From Putridiphycobacter roseus (lineage in GTDB: Bacteria > Bacteroidota > Bacteroidia > Flavobacteriales_D > Crocinitomicaceae): a stretch of DNA of 45,582 nt. The first letter of the stretch is position 1, and each line of letters opens with the position of its first letter. Under the pieces are notes generated by a model. The model was not told where the DNA came from. It made no database searches and saw only the letters and a list, made by a program, of their open reading frames with translations. The DNA is taken from assembly GCF_003234935.1 (NCBI RefSeq), contig NZ_QKSB01000007.1, positions 164,272 to 209,853 of the forward strand, given 5' to 3'. The position numbers and the translations under genes were made by a program. Shown piece by piece: positions 25,518 through 35,176 of the stretch.

Positions 25518-25522
25518 ACGGA

Positions 25523-27685
25523 GTGAAATGGATCGGTTTTTTATTTATTACTTTATATGGCGCAATCGGATTCGCTTCACATATTGTGGGTGGGGAAATA
25601 TTTTATGACTGCTTAGGTAATAATCAATATCGGGTTACCGTAAAAATTTATAGAGATTGTAACTCTACAGGCGCACAATTTGATCAAAACTTGCCAGTTA
25701 CCGTTTTCAATGGTAATAATGTGGAGATCGATAATTTTACTATTCCTTTTCCTGGGTCTGTAGTTTTGACAGTTAATTTTAATAATAACCCTTGTATTAC
25801 TGTTCCAACTAATATTTGTATTGAAGAAGCAATTTATGAAAAGATAGTTACATTACCAGCTTCAAGTACGGGATACGCATTGGCATATCAACGTTGTTGT
25901 AGGGGGGCGAATGTAACCAATTTGAATAATCCAGGGAATCAAGGTTTGACGTTATTTACCGAAATCCCAGTGGCTGCTTTGGCGGTATGCAATAGTTCTC
26001 CACGATTTAACAATACGCCTCCTATCCTACTATGTTCTAATGAAACATTGCAGTTTGATCATGCGGCAACAGATCCAGATGGAGATTCTTTGGTTTATGG
26101 TTTGTGTGCGCCTTTTCAAGGAGGGACTTCGGCGCAACCAGCTCCAAATCCTGCAGGCCCACCACCTTATAATTTAGTAAATTGGCTGGGTGGTTACACA
26201 GCAGTTTCTCCTTTTGGTACTGGTGGCGCATCTATTAATTCAAGTACAGGCTGGTTGACTATTACACCAAATATGGTGGGATTATATGCCGCTGGTATTT
26301 GTGTGAACGAATATAGAAATGGTGTTTTGATAAATACAACCCGTAGGGATTTTCTATTTCGTGTATTGGATTGTGAAGTGGAATTGTCAGCCGAAATTAC
26401 GCCACAGCAAGATTTAATCACATTTGTCTCTTTTTGTCAAGGCGCTACTATTCAGTTTGAAAATAATAGTTTTGGAGGAACAACTTATCAATGGGATTTT
26501 GGAGTGCCTGGAATAAATACAGATGTGAGTAATCAATTTGAACCTACATATACCTTCCCTGCACCAGGTACTTACGAAGTTAGTTTAATTGTTTCTTTGT
26601 CGCAAGGTTGTTCAGATACTTCTAAGCAAACTTTTATTATTAGTGACGAAATAAAGGCTGAGTTTATCCCGCCTAGTGGACAATGTATTGTTGGAAATAG
26701 TTTTGATTTTAATGGAGGTGGTATCATCCCTCCCGGAAGTACCTTTCATTGGACTTTTGGCGGGAACGCAACACCAGATACTTCTATTGCTTTAAATCCG
26801 ACAAACATAGTGTTCGGTCAAGCTGGTCCGATTGAAGTTACATTTAAGGTGGAATATGATGTTTGTGAAGATACCTATACTGATGAAATATTTGTTTTTG
26901 CCGAACCAACTATTGGTTTTAAAGGAGATGATGCGTTGAAATGTGCACCATTTGAAGCTGAGTTTATCAATCTCTCTTTTGCGCATACAGCAATTGTTTC
27001 TGTATGGGATTTTGGTGATGGAAGTGGCATAAGTACCGAAAAACACCCTAGCCATATTTATACTTCCCCTGGGTTGTATGATGTAAAATTGACTATTTTT
27101 ACGACCTCCGGATGTATTGATACCCTGACTTTGTTGCGGAGTGAGTATGTTGAAATATCACCTTCTCCAGTAGCGTCTTTTGATTTAGATCCATTAATAC
27201 AAGATCAATACGAAGCTGACTTTCATTTTGTTAATACTTCTGAAGATGCATATAAACAATGGTTTTATTTTGGTGATGGAAGCTTTACCCCTTATCCTGA
27301 TTTTATATACACTTATCCCGAGCCGGGTGTTTATCACCCATATCAAGTAGTTAAAAACATAGAGGGGTGTAAGGATACCGCAATGAAAACTTTAACTGTT
27401 GTACCAGTAATTCCGATAATAGTTCCTAATGCTTTCACACCAGATGGAAATGAATTCAATAATACCTTTAAACCTATTTTATATAAACCACAAAATTATA
27501 AAATGTGGATTTATAATCGTTGGGGTGAATTAATTTTTTTATCAGAACATCCTGAAGCGGAGTGGGATGGTAGGTATGGCGGTCGATTAGCGCCTCAAGG
27601 CACTTATGTTTGGCGCATAGTTTATTATGAGTTTGACTCTGGTTTACCTAAAGAAATCAGAGGGCACGTAACCCTATTGCGTTAG
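25523..27685 (+). CDS. PKD-domain surface protein with type B T9SS domain
   Basis: A 720-residue secreted protein. GTG start, signal peptide MKWIGFLFITLYGAIGFAS, then HIVGGEIFYDCLGNNQYRVT, the start of a module frequent in large Bacteroidota surface proteins. Cys-rich strands (YQRCCRGANVTN, YGLCAPFQGG) follow. PKD-like domains lie at about 300-375 (YQWDFGVPG), 470-540 (SVWDFGDGSG) and 550-625 (QWFYFGDGSF). The last 85 residues (PNAFTPDGNEFNNTFKP, YNRWGELIF, WDGRYGGRLAPQGTYVWRI) form the gliding-motility-type (CHU_C, type B) T9SS sorting domain. It is likely exposed on the cell surface as an adhesin or matrix protein. Its stop overlaps the stop of the convergent peptidase by three bases, with no terminator between them. 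Confidence 0.92.
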   Translation: MKWIGFLFITLYGAIGFASHIVGGEIFYDCLGNNQYRVTVKIYRDCNSTGAQFDQNLPVTVFNGNNVEIDNFTIPFPGSVVLTVNFNNNPCITVPTNICIEEAIYEKIVTLPASSTGYALAYQRCCRGANVTNLNNPGNQGLTLFTEIPVAALAVCNSSPRFNNTPPILLCSNETLQFDHAATDPDGDSLVYGLCAPFQGGTSAQPAPNPAGPPPYNLVNWLGGYTAVSPFGTGGASINSSTGWLTITPNMVGLYAAGICVNEYRNGVLINTTRRDFLFRVLDCEVELSAEITPQQDLITFVSFCQGATIQFENNSFGGTTYQWDFGVPGINTDVSNQFEPTYTFPAPGTYEVSLIVSLSQGCSDTSKQTFIISDEIKAEFIPPSGQCIVGNSFDFNGGGIIPPGSTFHWTFGGNATPDTSIALNPTNIVFGQAGPIEVTFKVEYDVCEDTYTDEIFVFAEPTIGFKGDDALKCAPFEAEFINLSFAHTAIVSVWDFGDGSGISTEKHPSHIYTSPGLYDVKLTIFTTSGCIDTLTLLRSEYVEISPSPVASFDLDPLIQDQYEADFHFVNTSEDAYKQWFYFGDGSFTPYPDFIYTYPEPGVYHPYQVVKNIEGCKDTAMKTLTVVPVIPIIVPNAFTPDGNEFNNTFKPILYKPQNYKMWIYNRWGELIFLSEHPEAEWDGRYGGRLAPQGTYVWRIVYYEFDSGLPKEIRGHVTLLR

Positions 27686-28737
27686 TCCTTAAAAGCCCAA
27701 TCGTAAGTATCTAAGTCTTTTAAGCAATTTGTTAATAGGTTAATAGAGCCTTCAATATCATTGATATTTGCCATTTCAATTACTTGATGTAAGTGACGTG
27801 TTGGAATAGATATTGCTCCTGCTATGGAGCCGCCTTGCGCCATTCTTTGAATTCCAGCGGTATCGGTTCCTCCAGCGGTTAAGATTTCAGGCTGCCATTT
27901 AATGTTATTTTTTTCGGCAGTCTTTTTCATATAATCTACCATCCTGTAATCACAAATAGTGGAAGCATCCATAATTTTTATGGCAGTACCTGCGCCTAAT
28001 TTAGTTATTTTTTCATGTGCAGCCGCGCCAGGTAAGTCAAATGCAATAGTGGTGTCTAAACCAAAACCAAAGTCAGGGTTAATTTTTAATGCAGAAACAC
28101 TCGCTCCTCGAATCCCTACTTCTTCTTGAACGGTGAAAACCCCATATATGTCGTATGGAACTTCTACGTCTTTTAAAGCTTTTAAAGTTTCAATTAATAT
28201 AAAAACAGCTAACCGGTTATCCAAAGATTTAGAGTTAACACATTCTCCCATTTGTATAAATTCTCTCTCTCGTGTAATAGGGTCACCAATAGTAACTAGC
28301 TTTTCAACTGCAGCTTTAGGCAGACCAGTATCAATAAAATAATCTTGTATTTTGGCAACTTTATTGCGTTCTTCAGCAGTCATTACATGAATAGGCTTTG
28401 ATGCCATTACGCCAATTATATCTTCTTTTCCGTGTATGATTACACGTTGGGCAGTTAAAGTTTTAGGATCGAACCCACCTAAGGTGTGGAAACGAATAAA
28501 CCCGTCATCATCTATATGTGTAACTATGAAGCCAATTTCATCCATGTGTGCACCAATCATTACTTTTTTATCCGATTTACCCTTTTTAAAAGCATAAACA
28601 TTACCCATGTTATCAACGGTTACTTCATCTACATATGGACTTACTTCACGAATAACAAGAGATCTTACTTTTTGTTCAAAACCAGGAGCACCAGGTGTTT
28701 TACAAATTTCTGCTAATAATTGAGTTGGAATAGACAT
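27682..28737 (-). CDS. M42 family metallopeptidase
   Basis: A 351-residue cytoplasmic aminopeptidase of the glutamyl aminopeptidase/FrvX type. Metal ligands are visible: His and Asp in GAHMDEIGFIV, Asp in SLDNRLAVFI, the Glu-Glu catalytic pair in FTVQEEVGIRGA, Asp in GFGLDTTIAFD, and the last His in IPTRHLHQVIEM. These enzymes form dodecameric tetrahedra that trim short peptides. The start MSIPTQLLAEICKTPGAPGF is standard. The C-terminal end overlaps the convergent PKD gene by 4 bp. Confidence 0.94.
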   Translation of the reverse strand: MSIPTQLLAEICKTPGAPGFEQKVRSLVIREVSPYVDEVTVDNMGNVYAFKKGKSDKKVMIGAHMDEIGFIVTHIDDDGFIRFHTLGGFDPKTLTAQRVIIHGKEDIIGVMASKPIHVMTAEERNKVAKIQDYFIDTGLPKAAVEKLVTIGDPITREREFIQMGECVNSKSLDNRLAVFILIETLKALKDVEVPYDIYGVFTVQEEVGIRGASVSALKINPDFGFGLDTTIAFDLPGAAAHEKITKLGAGTAIKIMDASTICDYRMVDYMKKTAEKNNIKWQPEILTAGGTDTAGIQRMAQGGSIAGAISIPTRHLHQVIEMANINDIEGSINLLTNCLKDLDTYDWAFKD

Positions 28738-28796
28738 GTTATGTTTGTTTAAAGTACAAATATAATAATTGAATTAATGCAACCTAGGGTAGGGTA

Positions 28797-29096
28797 TCAA
28801 TTTCCTTTTCTCGGGTATTTTTTTAATGTCGTACGAAAAGCTATCATGATAGGAAGGCCAATAAAAATAATGGACATTAAAAACCAGCCTTGAAAAGTGG
28901 GAGTACATGTGTATTGAATTGACTTAACAGGATTATTGTCTGTTTCTTGTTTTATTAATTCTTGTAGACTAAAATCTTGTGTATATGTGCCGTTTAGATC
29001 GGTAATTACCGTTGGAAATACCTTGGCAGGATAAAAATAAAAAAAGGAAAGCATTACAAGAGATGTGATAATAAATACAAGTACAGGTTTTTTCAT
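28797..29096 (-). CDS. Small two-helix membrane protein
   Basis: A 99-residue protein with an N-terminal hydrophobic segment (LVFIITSLVMLSFFYFYPA) and a second (GWFLMSIIFIGLPIMIAF), then a basic tail KKYPRKG. Between them is a polar 50-residue loop with a single Cys, probably outside the cytoplasm. I do not recognise a family. It lies between the M42 peptidase and the bacilliredoxin gene; a terminator at 29107 separates it from the latter. Confidence 0.55.
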   Translation of the reverse strand: MKKPVLVFIITSLVMLSFFYFYPAKVFPTVITDLNGTYTQDFSLQELIKQETDNNPVKSIQYTCTPTFQGWFLMSIIFIGLPIMIAFRTTLKKYPRKGN

Positions 29097-29106
29097 GTGT
29101 GGTCAT

Positions 29107-29142
29107 TTAAAAAATGCCGTTCAATTGGTATTGAACGGCATT
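29107..29142 (-). terminator. Terminator of bacilliredoxin gene
   Basis: A perfect 13-bp stem, AATGCCGTTCAAT (29113-29125) and ATTGAACGGCATT (29130-29142), with a 4-nt loop. On the minus strand it is followed by T6, a classical intrinsic terminator for the gene ending at 29166. Confidence 0.9.
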
Positions 29143-29165
29143 CGTATTGTTTAAAAAAATGAGGA

Positions 29166-29582
29166 TTAACAATATTCGTCAAAGGCCATTGTTAAGTTTT
29201 CTGCAATCATTTCAGCAGATCTTCCTTCAATGTGGTGACGCTCTAAAAAGTGAACTAAAGTTCCGTTTTTAAATAATCCAACTGAAGGAGAAGATGGAGG
29301 GTAAGGCAAGGTATATTTTCTTGCTTGGTTTACTGCTCCTGGATCCACACCTGCAAATACAGTGGTTAATTTTGAAGGAATTTTATTGTGTTTTATTGCT
29401 TGTAATACGCCAGGTCTTAAACTACCTGCTGCACAACCACAAACTGAATTAATTACAACTAATACCGTTTCTTCTTCTTTACTGTTTAATTTGTTATCAA
29501 CTGCTTCTGGTGTTTCTAAACTTTCAAATCCTGCTGAAGTTAATTCAGCTTTCATTGGTGTTGTTAATTCTTCTGGATACAT
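29166..29582 (-). CDS. BrxA/BrxB-type bacilliredoxin
   Basis: A 138-residue protein of the YphP/YqiW family. The start at 29582 (MYPEELTTPMKAELTSAGFE) matches the usual N-terminus; an upstream start at 29609 would add nine unrelated residues. The active site is CGC in VVINSVCGCAAGSLRP. Bacilliredoxins remove bacillithiol from oxidised proteins in Bacillus; whether this organism makes bacillithiol cannot be seen here. The other conserved parts FAGVDPGAVNQARKY and PPSSPSVGLFKNG are intact. Confidence 0.93.
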   Translation of the reverse strand: MYPEELTTPMKAELTSAGFESLETPEAVDNKLNSKEEETVLVVINSVCGCAAGSLRPGVLQAIKHNKIPSKLTTVFAGVDPGAVNQARKYTLPYPPSSPSVGLFKNGTLVHFLERHHIEGRSAEMIAENLTMAFDEYC

Positions 29583-29613
29583 GTTTTTTTGTTTTCTTAA
29601 TTGTGACACAAAG

Positions 29614-30639
29614 TTAATTTAAATATTTTTCATAACGAATTATATTTACTTCATTATCTAAAGGTGTCCCTTGTAGAATAAAATCTACTAATTGTTGGGT
29701 GAAAAATGGCGCTAACATCACACCTTTTGTGCCCAGCCCATTAAAAACAAATAATTCAGGGTGCTGAGGGTGTACGCCTAAAAGTGGTCTCCTGTCACTT
29801 ACTGTCGGTCTTATACCTGCTAAATGTGCAACTACTTCGTAAGGCGTTATTAGTATTTCATTTAATTTATCTTGTAGGTCTTGTTTTCCTTTTTCAGTCG
29901 TTGTTGGCTCTTTTTTCTCCCAATTATAGGTGGCGCCTACTTTATAGAGGTTGTCACCTAAAGGCATGATAAACATATTTTTATTTAAAATGTCTTTGAA
30001 GTCTATTTGTGGTGCTTTTATAATGATGACTTCACCGTGGGTTGGCTTTAAGGGTAGGTAATTAAAGAAAGGGTTTTGATGGATTTCAGCGCCCTCACAA
30101 AAAATAATCTTTTCATTGTCGACTGAATTAGATGAATAATCAAACGGAGAATCTATAAATTCAACCTGCTGTTGAAGGAAAAATATTTTAGATACAGATA
30201 AAAACTTTTTAGTGTTTAAATTTCCAATTGTTTTTACTTTACCTACTCCAAATTCATTTATAACAGCTGTATTTTCAATATTTTCAACAGGTCCTAAATA
30301 ATTTTTAAATAAAGGAAGGTTTTTTTTAGAAGACCAATTATTTTGTTCTTCAATACTGGTGAATATTTTATTGATCCCTTTTTCGTCTAATATTTTATCT
30401 TCCAGAAAGTCTTCTACTTTTTCAAAAAATTGCTTGGCTACTGGAAGTAATTCTTGCGCCCTCCAACTCATTGTTAACCGCTTAAATACTATTGGGTTGA
30501 TGATGCCGGCAGCAGCATTTGTACAGGTGTTGTTATTAGAATCAAATACCTTAAACGGTTCTTTTTTAAAGTAAAGTTGCCAAGCTAAAGTAGCACCAGC
30601 TAATCCCCAGCCTACAATCGTAAATTTATGTGCTTCCAT
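29614..30639 (-). CDS. FAD-dependent oxidoreductase (DAO family)
   Basis: A 341-residue flavoprotein. The start at 30639 gives MEAHKFTIVGWGLAGATLAW with the GxGxxG-like FAD loop (GWGLAG) near residue 10. 'AAAGIINPIVFKRLTMSW' and the C-terminal 'GLGTKGVMLAPFFTQQLVDF' (the conserved FAD-binding end of D-amino-acid oxidase-like enzymes) are present. It resembles the glycine oxidase and MnmC C-terminal group; the substrate is not clear. It lies 31 bp from the bacilliredoxin gene and 23 bp from the ComF gene on the same strand. Confidence 0.85.
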   Translation of the reverse strand: MEAHKFTIVGWGLAGATLAWQLYFKKEPFKVFDSNNNTCTNAAAGIINPIVFKRLTMSWRAQELLPVAKQFFEKVEDFLEDKILDEKGINKIFTSIEEQNNWSSKKNLPLFKNYLGPVENIENTAVINEFGVGKVKTIGNLNTKKFLSVSKIFFLQQQVEFIDSPFDYSSNSVDNEKIIFCEGAEIHQNPFFNYLPLKPTHGEVIIIKAPQIDFKDILNKNMFIMPLGDNLYKVGATYNWEKKEPTTTEKGKQDLQDKLNEILITPYEVVAHLAGIRPTVSDRRPLLGVHPQHPELFVFNGLGTKGVMLAPFFTQQLVDFILQGTPLDNEVNIIRYEKYLN

Positions 30640-30662
30640 TAAAATCAAAAGTAGTGCATTTT

Positions 30663-31352
30663 TTACACTCTAGCGGCCAAGGTGGCAACACTAATTTTGC
30701 AGGCTGTTTTGGCATATATTTCTGCTGCACACGATTCAATGGTTGCACCAGTGGTTAGTACATCATCCACAATTAATACATGTTTATTCCTTAATAGAGA
30801 TGGATTTTTTAATAAAAATATTTGCTTTACGTTATCCCAACGATCGTATTTTGAAAATTGAGTTTGTGATTTATTTATCTTAACTCGTTCTATTTGATTT
30901 GTAATAATTGGGATAGGTAGCGTTTCTGCAATTCCTTCTGCTAGGATTAGGCTTTGGTTGAAACCTCTGATTCTTTGCTTTTTTGGGTGCAATGGAATGG
31001 GAATGATACAGTCGAATTTTTCAGCTTTTTTTAACTGATTACCCATGATTTTACCCATGTGTCTACCCAATTTTGTTTTGTTTTTATATTTTATGGCATG
31101 TAGTATTTTTTGGGTGTGATTACCTTTTTGGTAGTTAAGGACGCTATAAACCTTTTCTATGTCAATTCTACCCCAAAATATTTTTTGTAGACTTTCAACA
31201 TGTTTTGGATGTCTGTTGACATAAGGTAAGTTGTACTTACAGGGAAAACAAATATATTTTTCAGTGTGATTTAGTGCGTTACCACAAATTTCACACGCAT
31301 TAGGGAAAAATAAATCGAGAAGTCCATTTAAAATAAAATTTACTTTATGCAT
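30663..31352 (-). CDS. ComF family phosphoribosyltransferase-like protein
   Basis: A 229-residue protein. The start at 31352 (MHKVNFILNGLLDLFFPNAC) is preferred over 31373. It has an N-terminal zinc-ribbon (CEICGNALNHTEKYICFPC, Cys pairs) and a C-terminal phosphoribosyltransferase fold with the PRPP loop HVLIVDDVLTTGATIESCA. The middle segment IPIPLHPKKQRIRGFNQSLI is the ComF signature. ComF helps take up or process DNA during natural transformation in competent bacteria; in others its role is unclear. It is at the start of the comF-FAD gene-brx group reading leftwards. Confidence 0.92.
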   Translation of the reverse strand: MHKVNFILNGLLDLFFPNACEICGNALNHTEKYICFPCKYNLPYVNRHPKHVESLQKIFWGRIDIEKVYSVLNYQKGNHTQKILHAIKYKNKTKLGRHMGKIMGNQLKKAEKFDCIIPIPLHPKKQRIRGFNQSLILAEGIAETLPIPIITNQIERVKINKSQTQFSKYDRWDNVKQIFLLKNPSLLRNKHVLIVDDVLTTGATIESCAAEIYAKTACKISVATLAARV

Positions 31353-31806
31353 TTGGATAAATTTTAAATTCACTTGTAATTTAATGAAAATTTTTCACAT
31401 TTGAAAGTTGGTAAATACATTGGTTATTTTTATTTTTTAATCGCTATTTCTGCCTACCTTGCAAATGGTAGAAATAGTGCTTTAACAATATGGGAAAAGT
31501 GGGTTTGGAAATTGTGGAGAAGTTGTTAGTCTAATTGTTTTTTAAATTATCTCTTTCCAGTTCTTAACATTCGTTAATTATTGTAAACTACTGATTTTAT
31601 TGTGCGTGACGAGTGTTGTTGTTTTCAATTGTTGAAAACCAACTAGATTTTGTGAATTGTTTTTAGTTGTTAAATCCATAAAAATTATCAACTTTTGTAT
31701 TCCGCTTTTTGGCACAAGTATAAAAGACAAAAATCACCTTTTAACTTCAATCAGAAGTAACGTTTTTTACCCGAAAAAGTAAAAAAGATTTAAATAAAAA
31801 ATTGAT
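31353..31806 (+). promoter_or_regulatory. Long non-coding leader upstream of nrdB
   Basis: 454 bp without a gene between divergent comF and nrdB. It holds a perfect dyad GTTTTCAA-TTG-TTGAAAAC (31621-31639), a looser hairpin CTATTTCT...AGAAATAG near 31443-31475, and a promoter candidate TTGT (31667-31670), 19 bp, AACTTTTG (31690-31697; one base off TAnnTTTG), which would give a leader of about 100 nt. The dyad lies about 30 bp upstream of the -33, where an operator could sit. I do not recognise an NrdR box pair. Confidence 0.4.
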
Positions 31807-32784
31807 ATGGCAGAATTAGATGAACCGATTTTAAAAAATAACCCCAATAGATTTGTTTTGTTCCCAATAGAACATGAAGATATTTGGAAAGCATATAAAA
31901 CTCAAGAAGCTTGTATTTGGACAGCAGAGGAATTAGACTTGTCTCAAGATATAATTGATTGGGAAGAAAAATTATCGGATGATGAACGTTTTTTTATAAA
32001 GCATGTACTTGCATTTTTTGCTGCCTCAGATGGTATCGTTAATGAAAATTTGGCTGAAAACTTTGTGAAAGAAGTGCAATATACAGAAGCTAAGTTTTTC
32101 TATGGTTTTCAAATCATGATGGAAAATATTCATTCTGAGACTTACTCTTTATTAATCGATACTTATATTAAAGATGATAAAGAAAAGGATTACTTGTTTA
32201 ACGCATTGGAAACTTTTCCTCCCGTTAAAAAGAAAGCAGAATGGGCGTTGAATTGGATTGACAACGGAACGTTCGCTCAAAGACTTATCGCTTTTGCTGC
32301 TGTAGAAGGGATTTTCTTTTCTGGTTCATTTTGTTCTATTTTCTGGTTGAAAAAAAGAGGCCTAATGCCAGGGTTAACTTTTTCTAACGAATTAATTTCA
32401 AGAGATGAAGGGATGCACATGGAGTTTGCAGTATTGTTGTATAACGACCACTTAGAGCATAAATTACCAAAAGAAGAAGTTGAAGAAATTATTACTACTG
32501 CGGTGGATATTGAAAGAGAATTTATCACAGAATCATTGCCAGTAAAATTGATCGGAATGAATGCAGATTTAATGTCTCAATACATTGAATTTGTAGCTGA
32601 TAGACTTTTAGTGGAATTAGGTAATGATAAAGTATACAATGTAACTAATCCATTCGATTTTATGGATATGATAAACCTACAAGGTAAAACTAACTTTTTT
32701 GAAAAAAGAGTTGGTGAATATCAAAAAGCTGGAGTAATGGGTGGGAGCGATAAGCAAACATTTTCATTAGATGAAGAATTTTAA
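31807..32784 (+). CDS. nrdB: Ribonucleotide reductase class Ia, beta subunit
   Basis: A 325-residue small subunit that carries the diiron-tyrosyl radical needed by NrdA. The ligands are seen: Asp44 (AEELDLS), Glu and His in '[11 protein letters not shown]' (E106, H109), and the radical Tyr at 113; the second half has '[10 protein letters not shown]' with its Glu and His. The length is normal for the short Bacteroidota form. It is followed 28 bp later by nrdA, the usual order in this phylum, and they form one operon. Confidence 0.97.
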   Translation: MAELDEPILKNNPNRFVLFPIEHEDIWKAYKTQEACIWTAEELDLSQDIIDWEEKLSDDERFFIKHVLAFFAASDGIVNENLAENFVKEVQYTEAKFFYGFQIMMENIHSETYSLLIDTYIKDDKEKDYLFNALETFPPVKKKAEWALNWIDNGTFAQRLIAFAAVEGIFFSGSFCSIFWLKKRGLMPGLTFSNELISRDEGMHMEFAVLLYNDHLEHKLPKEEVEEIITTAVDIEREFITESLPVKLIGMNADLMSQYIEFVADRLLVELGNDKVYNVTNPFDFMDMINLQGKTNFFEKRVGEYQKAGVMGGSDKQTFSLDEEF

Positions 32785-32812
32785 AAAACCCTATTTAAAA
32801 AAGTAAGTGAGT

Positions 32813-35176
32813 ATGTACGTAGTAAAGAGAGACGGAAGAAAAGAGCCGGTAAAATTTGACAAGATTACCGCAAGAATAAAAAAACTGTGTTATGGATTAG
32901 ATGTTATGGTTCAACCTGAGCTAGTAGCAATGAAAGTGATTGAAGGATTGTATGATGGCGTGTCCACTGTAGAGTTAGATAACTTAGCTGCTGAAGTAGC
33001 TGCTTCCAAAACGATTGAACACCCTGATTATGCTTTGTTGGCTTCCAGGATTTCCGTTTCAAATTTGCATAAAAACACTAAAAAATCTTTTTCTGAAACC
33101 ATTGATGATTTATACAAGTATGTAGATCCTAAAACAGGACAAAATGCTTCTTTAATCGCAGAAGATGTATATGAAATTATTCAAAAAAATGCTGCTTTTT
33201 TAGATGGTCAAATTATTTATGACAGAGATTTTAAATACGATTTTTTTGGGTTTAAAACATTAGAAAGAGCTTACTTACTTAAATTAGATAATAAAATTGT
33301 TGAACGACCACAACACATGTTAATGCGTGTGTCTGTAGGTATTCATAAAGACGATATTGAAGCAGCCGTGAAGACATATAACCTAATGTCAGAAGGCTGG
33401 TTTACACATGCAACACCAACCCTATTTAATGCCGGAACACCTAAACCGCAGATGTCATCTTGCTTCTTATTAACCATGAAAGAAGATAGTATCTCGGGAA
33501 TTTATGACACGTTAAAACAATGTGCACAAATTTCTCAATCTGCTGGTGGAATTGGTCTGTCGATTCACGATATTAGAGCTAAAGGAGGATACATTAAAGG
33601 TACAAATGGTACGTCAAATGGTATCGTCCCAATGCTAAGAGTTTTTAATGATACTGCAAGATATGTAGATCAAGGAGGCGGAAAAAGAAAAGGTTCATTC
33701 GCTATCTATATGGAGCCATGGCACAATGATATAGTAGATTTCTTGGACTTAAAAAAGAATACTGGAAAAGAAGAGCAAAGAGCAAGAGATTTGTTTTATG
33801 CCATGTGGATTCCAGATTTATTCATGAAAAGAGTTAAGGAGAATGGCCAGTGGACTTTAATGTGTCCAAACGAATGCCCTGGCTTGTCTGATGCCTACGG
33901 TGAAGAATTTGAAGCTTTATATGAAAGATACGAAGCAGAAGGAAAAGGAAGAAAAACCATTAAAGCACAAGACATATGGTTTAAGATTTTAGAATCTCAA
34001 ATAGAAACAGGTACACCGTACATGGTGTATAAAGATGCTGCCAATATTAAATCTAATCAAAAAAATATTGGTACGATTAAGTCTTCTAACTTATGTACAG
34101 AAATTTTAGAGTATACTTCACCTGATGAAACAGCAGTGTGTAATTTAGGTTCAATTGCTTTACCAAAATTTGTGGATGCAGATGCTAAGACTTTTGATCA
34201 CAATAAATTATTTGATGTTGCTTATCAATTGACAAAGAATTTAAACAAAGTAATTGATGTAAATTACTACCCAGTTATTGAGGCGGAAAATTCAAATATG
34301 CGTCACCGTCCAGTTGGAATTGGTGTACAAGGATTAGCAGATGCATTTATTTTAATGCGTTTCCCTTTTGATTCTCCTGAAGCTAAAAAAATGAATAGTG
34401 AAATTTTTGAAACAATTTACTATGCTGCAGTAACTGCTTCTAAAGATTTGGCAAAAGTAGAAGGAGCATATTCCACGTTTGAAGGCTCTCCTATGTCAAA
34501 AGGTATTTTCCAATTTGATATGTGGGGAGTAAAACCATCTAACAGATGGGAATGGGATATTTTAAAGAATGAAGTAAAAGAACACGGGATTAGAAATTCC
34601 TTATTATTGGCGCCAATGCCAACCGCTTCTACAGCGCAAATTTTAGGTAACAACGAATGTTTTGAGCCTTATACATCTAATGTATACACTAGAAGAGTTT
34701 TATCTGGTGAATTCATTATCGTAAATAAACATTTATTAAAAGATTTGGTAAAATTAAACTTGTGGAATTCAGAAATGAAAAACACCTTGATGGCGTCTAA
34801 TGGTTCTATTCAGAATATTGATATCATACCAGATGATATTAAGGCTTTGTATAAAACTGCTTGGGAAATCTCACAAAAAGTAATTATTGATTTGGCTGCG
34901 GATAGAGGGGCATTTATTTGCCAATCTCAATCTTTAAACCTATTCATGGAGAACGCAAATTTTGCAAAATTAACTTCCATGCATTTTTATGGATGGGAAA
35001 AAGGTTTAAAAACTGGTATGTACTACTTAAGAACAAAAGCAGCTACGGATGCAGTTAAATTTACACTAGAAAAAGCGAAAGAAGTGGTTCCTGTTGCTAA
35101 AACAGAAGAAGAGAGAATGGAAGAAATCGCCTGCTCTTTGGACGATCCAGACAGCTGTGAGATGTGCAGCGGGTAA
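32813..35176 (+). CDS. nrdA: Ribonucleotide reductase class Ia, alpha subunit
   Basis: A 787-residue large subunit that reduces ribonucleoside diphosphates. ATG at 32813 is preferred over GTG at 32807. The N-terminal ATP-cone ([20 protein letters not shown], about 1-90) indicates allosteric control by dATP. Active-site residues: Cys217 (QMSSCFLL), Asn426, Cys428 and Glu430 (SSNLCTEIL), and Cys443 (TAVCNLGS). The tail [13 protein letters not shown] carries the Cys-x-x-Cys pair re-reduced by thioredoxin or glutaredoxin. The last four codons and stop (35162-35176) are the first 15 bases of an 89-bp tandem repeat that follows. Confidence 0.97.
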   Translation: MYVVKRDGRKEPVKFDKITARIKKLCYGLDVMVQPELVAMKVIEGLYDGVSTVELDNLAAEVAASKTIEHPDYALLASRISVSNLHKNTKKSFSETIDDLYKYVDPKTGQNASLIAEDVYEIIQKNAAFLDGQIIYDRDFKYDFFGFKTLERAYLLKLDNKIVERPQHMLMRVSVGIHKDDIEAAVKTYNLMSEGWFTHATPTLFNAGTPKPQMSSCFLLTMKEDSISGIYDTLKQCAQISQSAGGIGLSIHDIRAKGGYIKGTNGTSNGIVPMLRVFNDTARYVDQGGGKRKGSFAIYMEPWHNDIVDFLDLKKNTGKEEQRARDLFYAMWIPDLFMKRVKENGQWTLMCPNECPGLSDAYGEEFEALYERYEAEGKGRKTIKAQDIWFKILESQIETGTPYMVYKDAANIKSNQKNIGTIKSSNLCTEILEYTSPDETAVCNLGSIALPKFVDADAKTFDHNKLFDVAYQLTKNLNKVIDVNYYPVIEAENSNMRHRPVGIGVQGLADAFILMRFPFDSPEAKKMNSEIFETIYYAAVTASKDLAKVEGAYSTFEGSPMSKGIFQFDMWGVKPSNRWEWDILKNEVKEHGIRNSLLLAPMPTASTAQILGNNECFEPYTSNVYTRRVLSGEFIIVNKHLLKDLVKLNLWNSEMKNTLMASNGSIQNIDIIPDDIKALYKTAWEISQKVIIDLAADRGAFICQSQSLNLFMENANFAKLTSMHFYGWEKGLKTGMYYLRTKAATDAVKFTLEKAKEVVPVAKTEEERMEEIACSLDDPDSCEMCSG

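Noticed and set aside
31711..31730. Sigma-54 type promoter (TGGCAC) before nrdB
   Set aside because: The matching GC element (TTGC) is missing at the required distance; the TAnnTTTG-type candidate nearby is a better fit.
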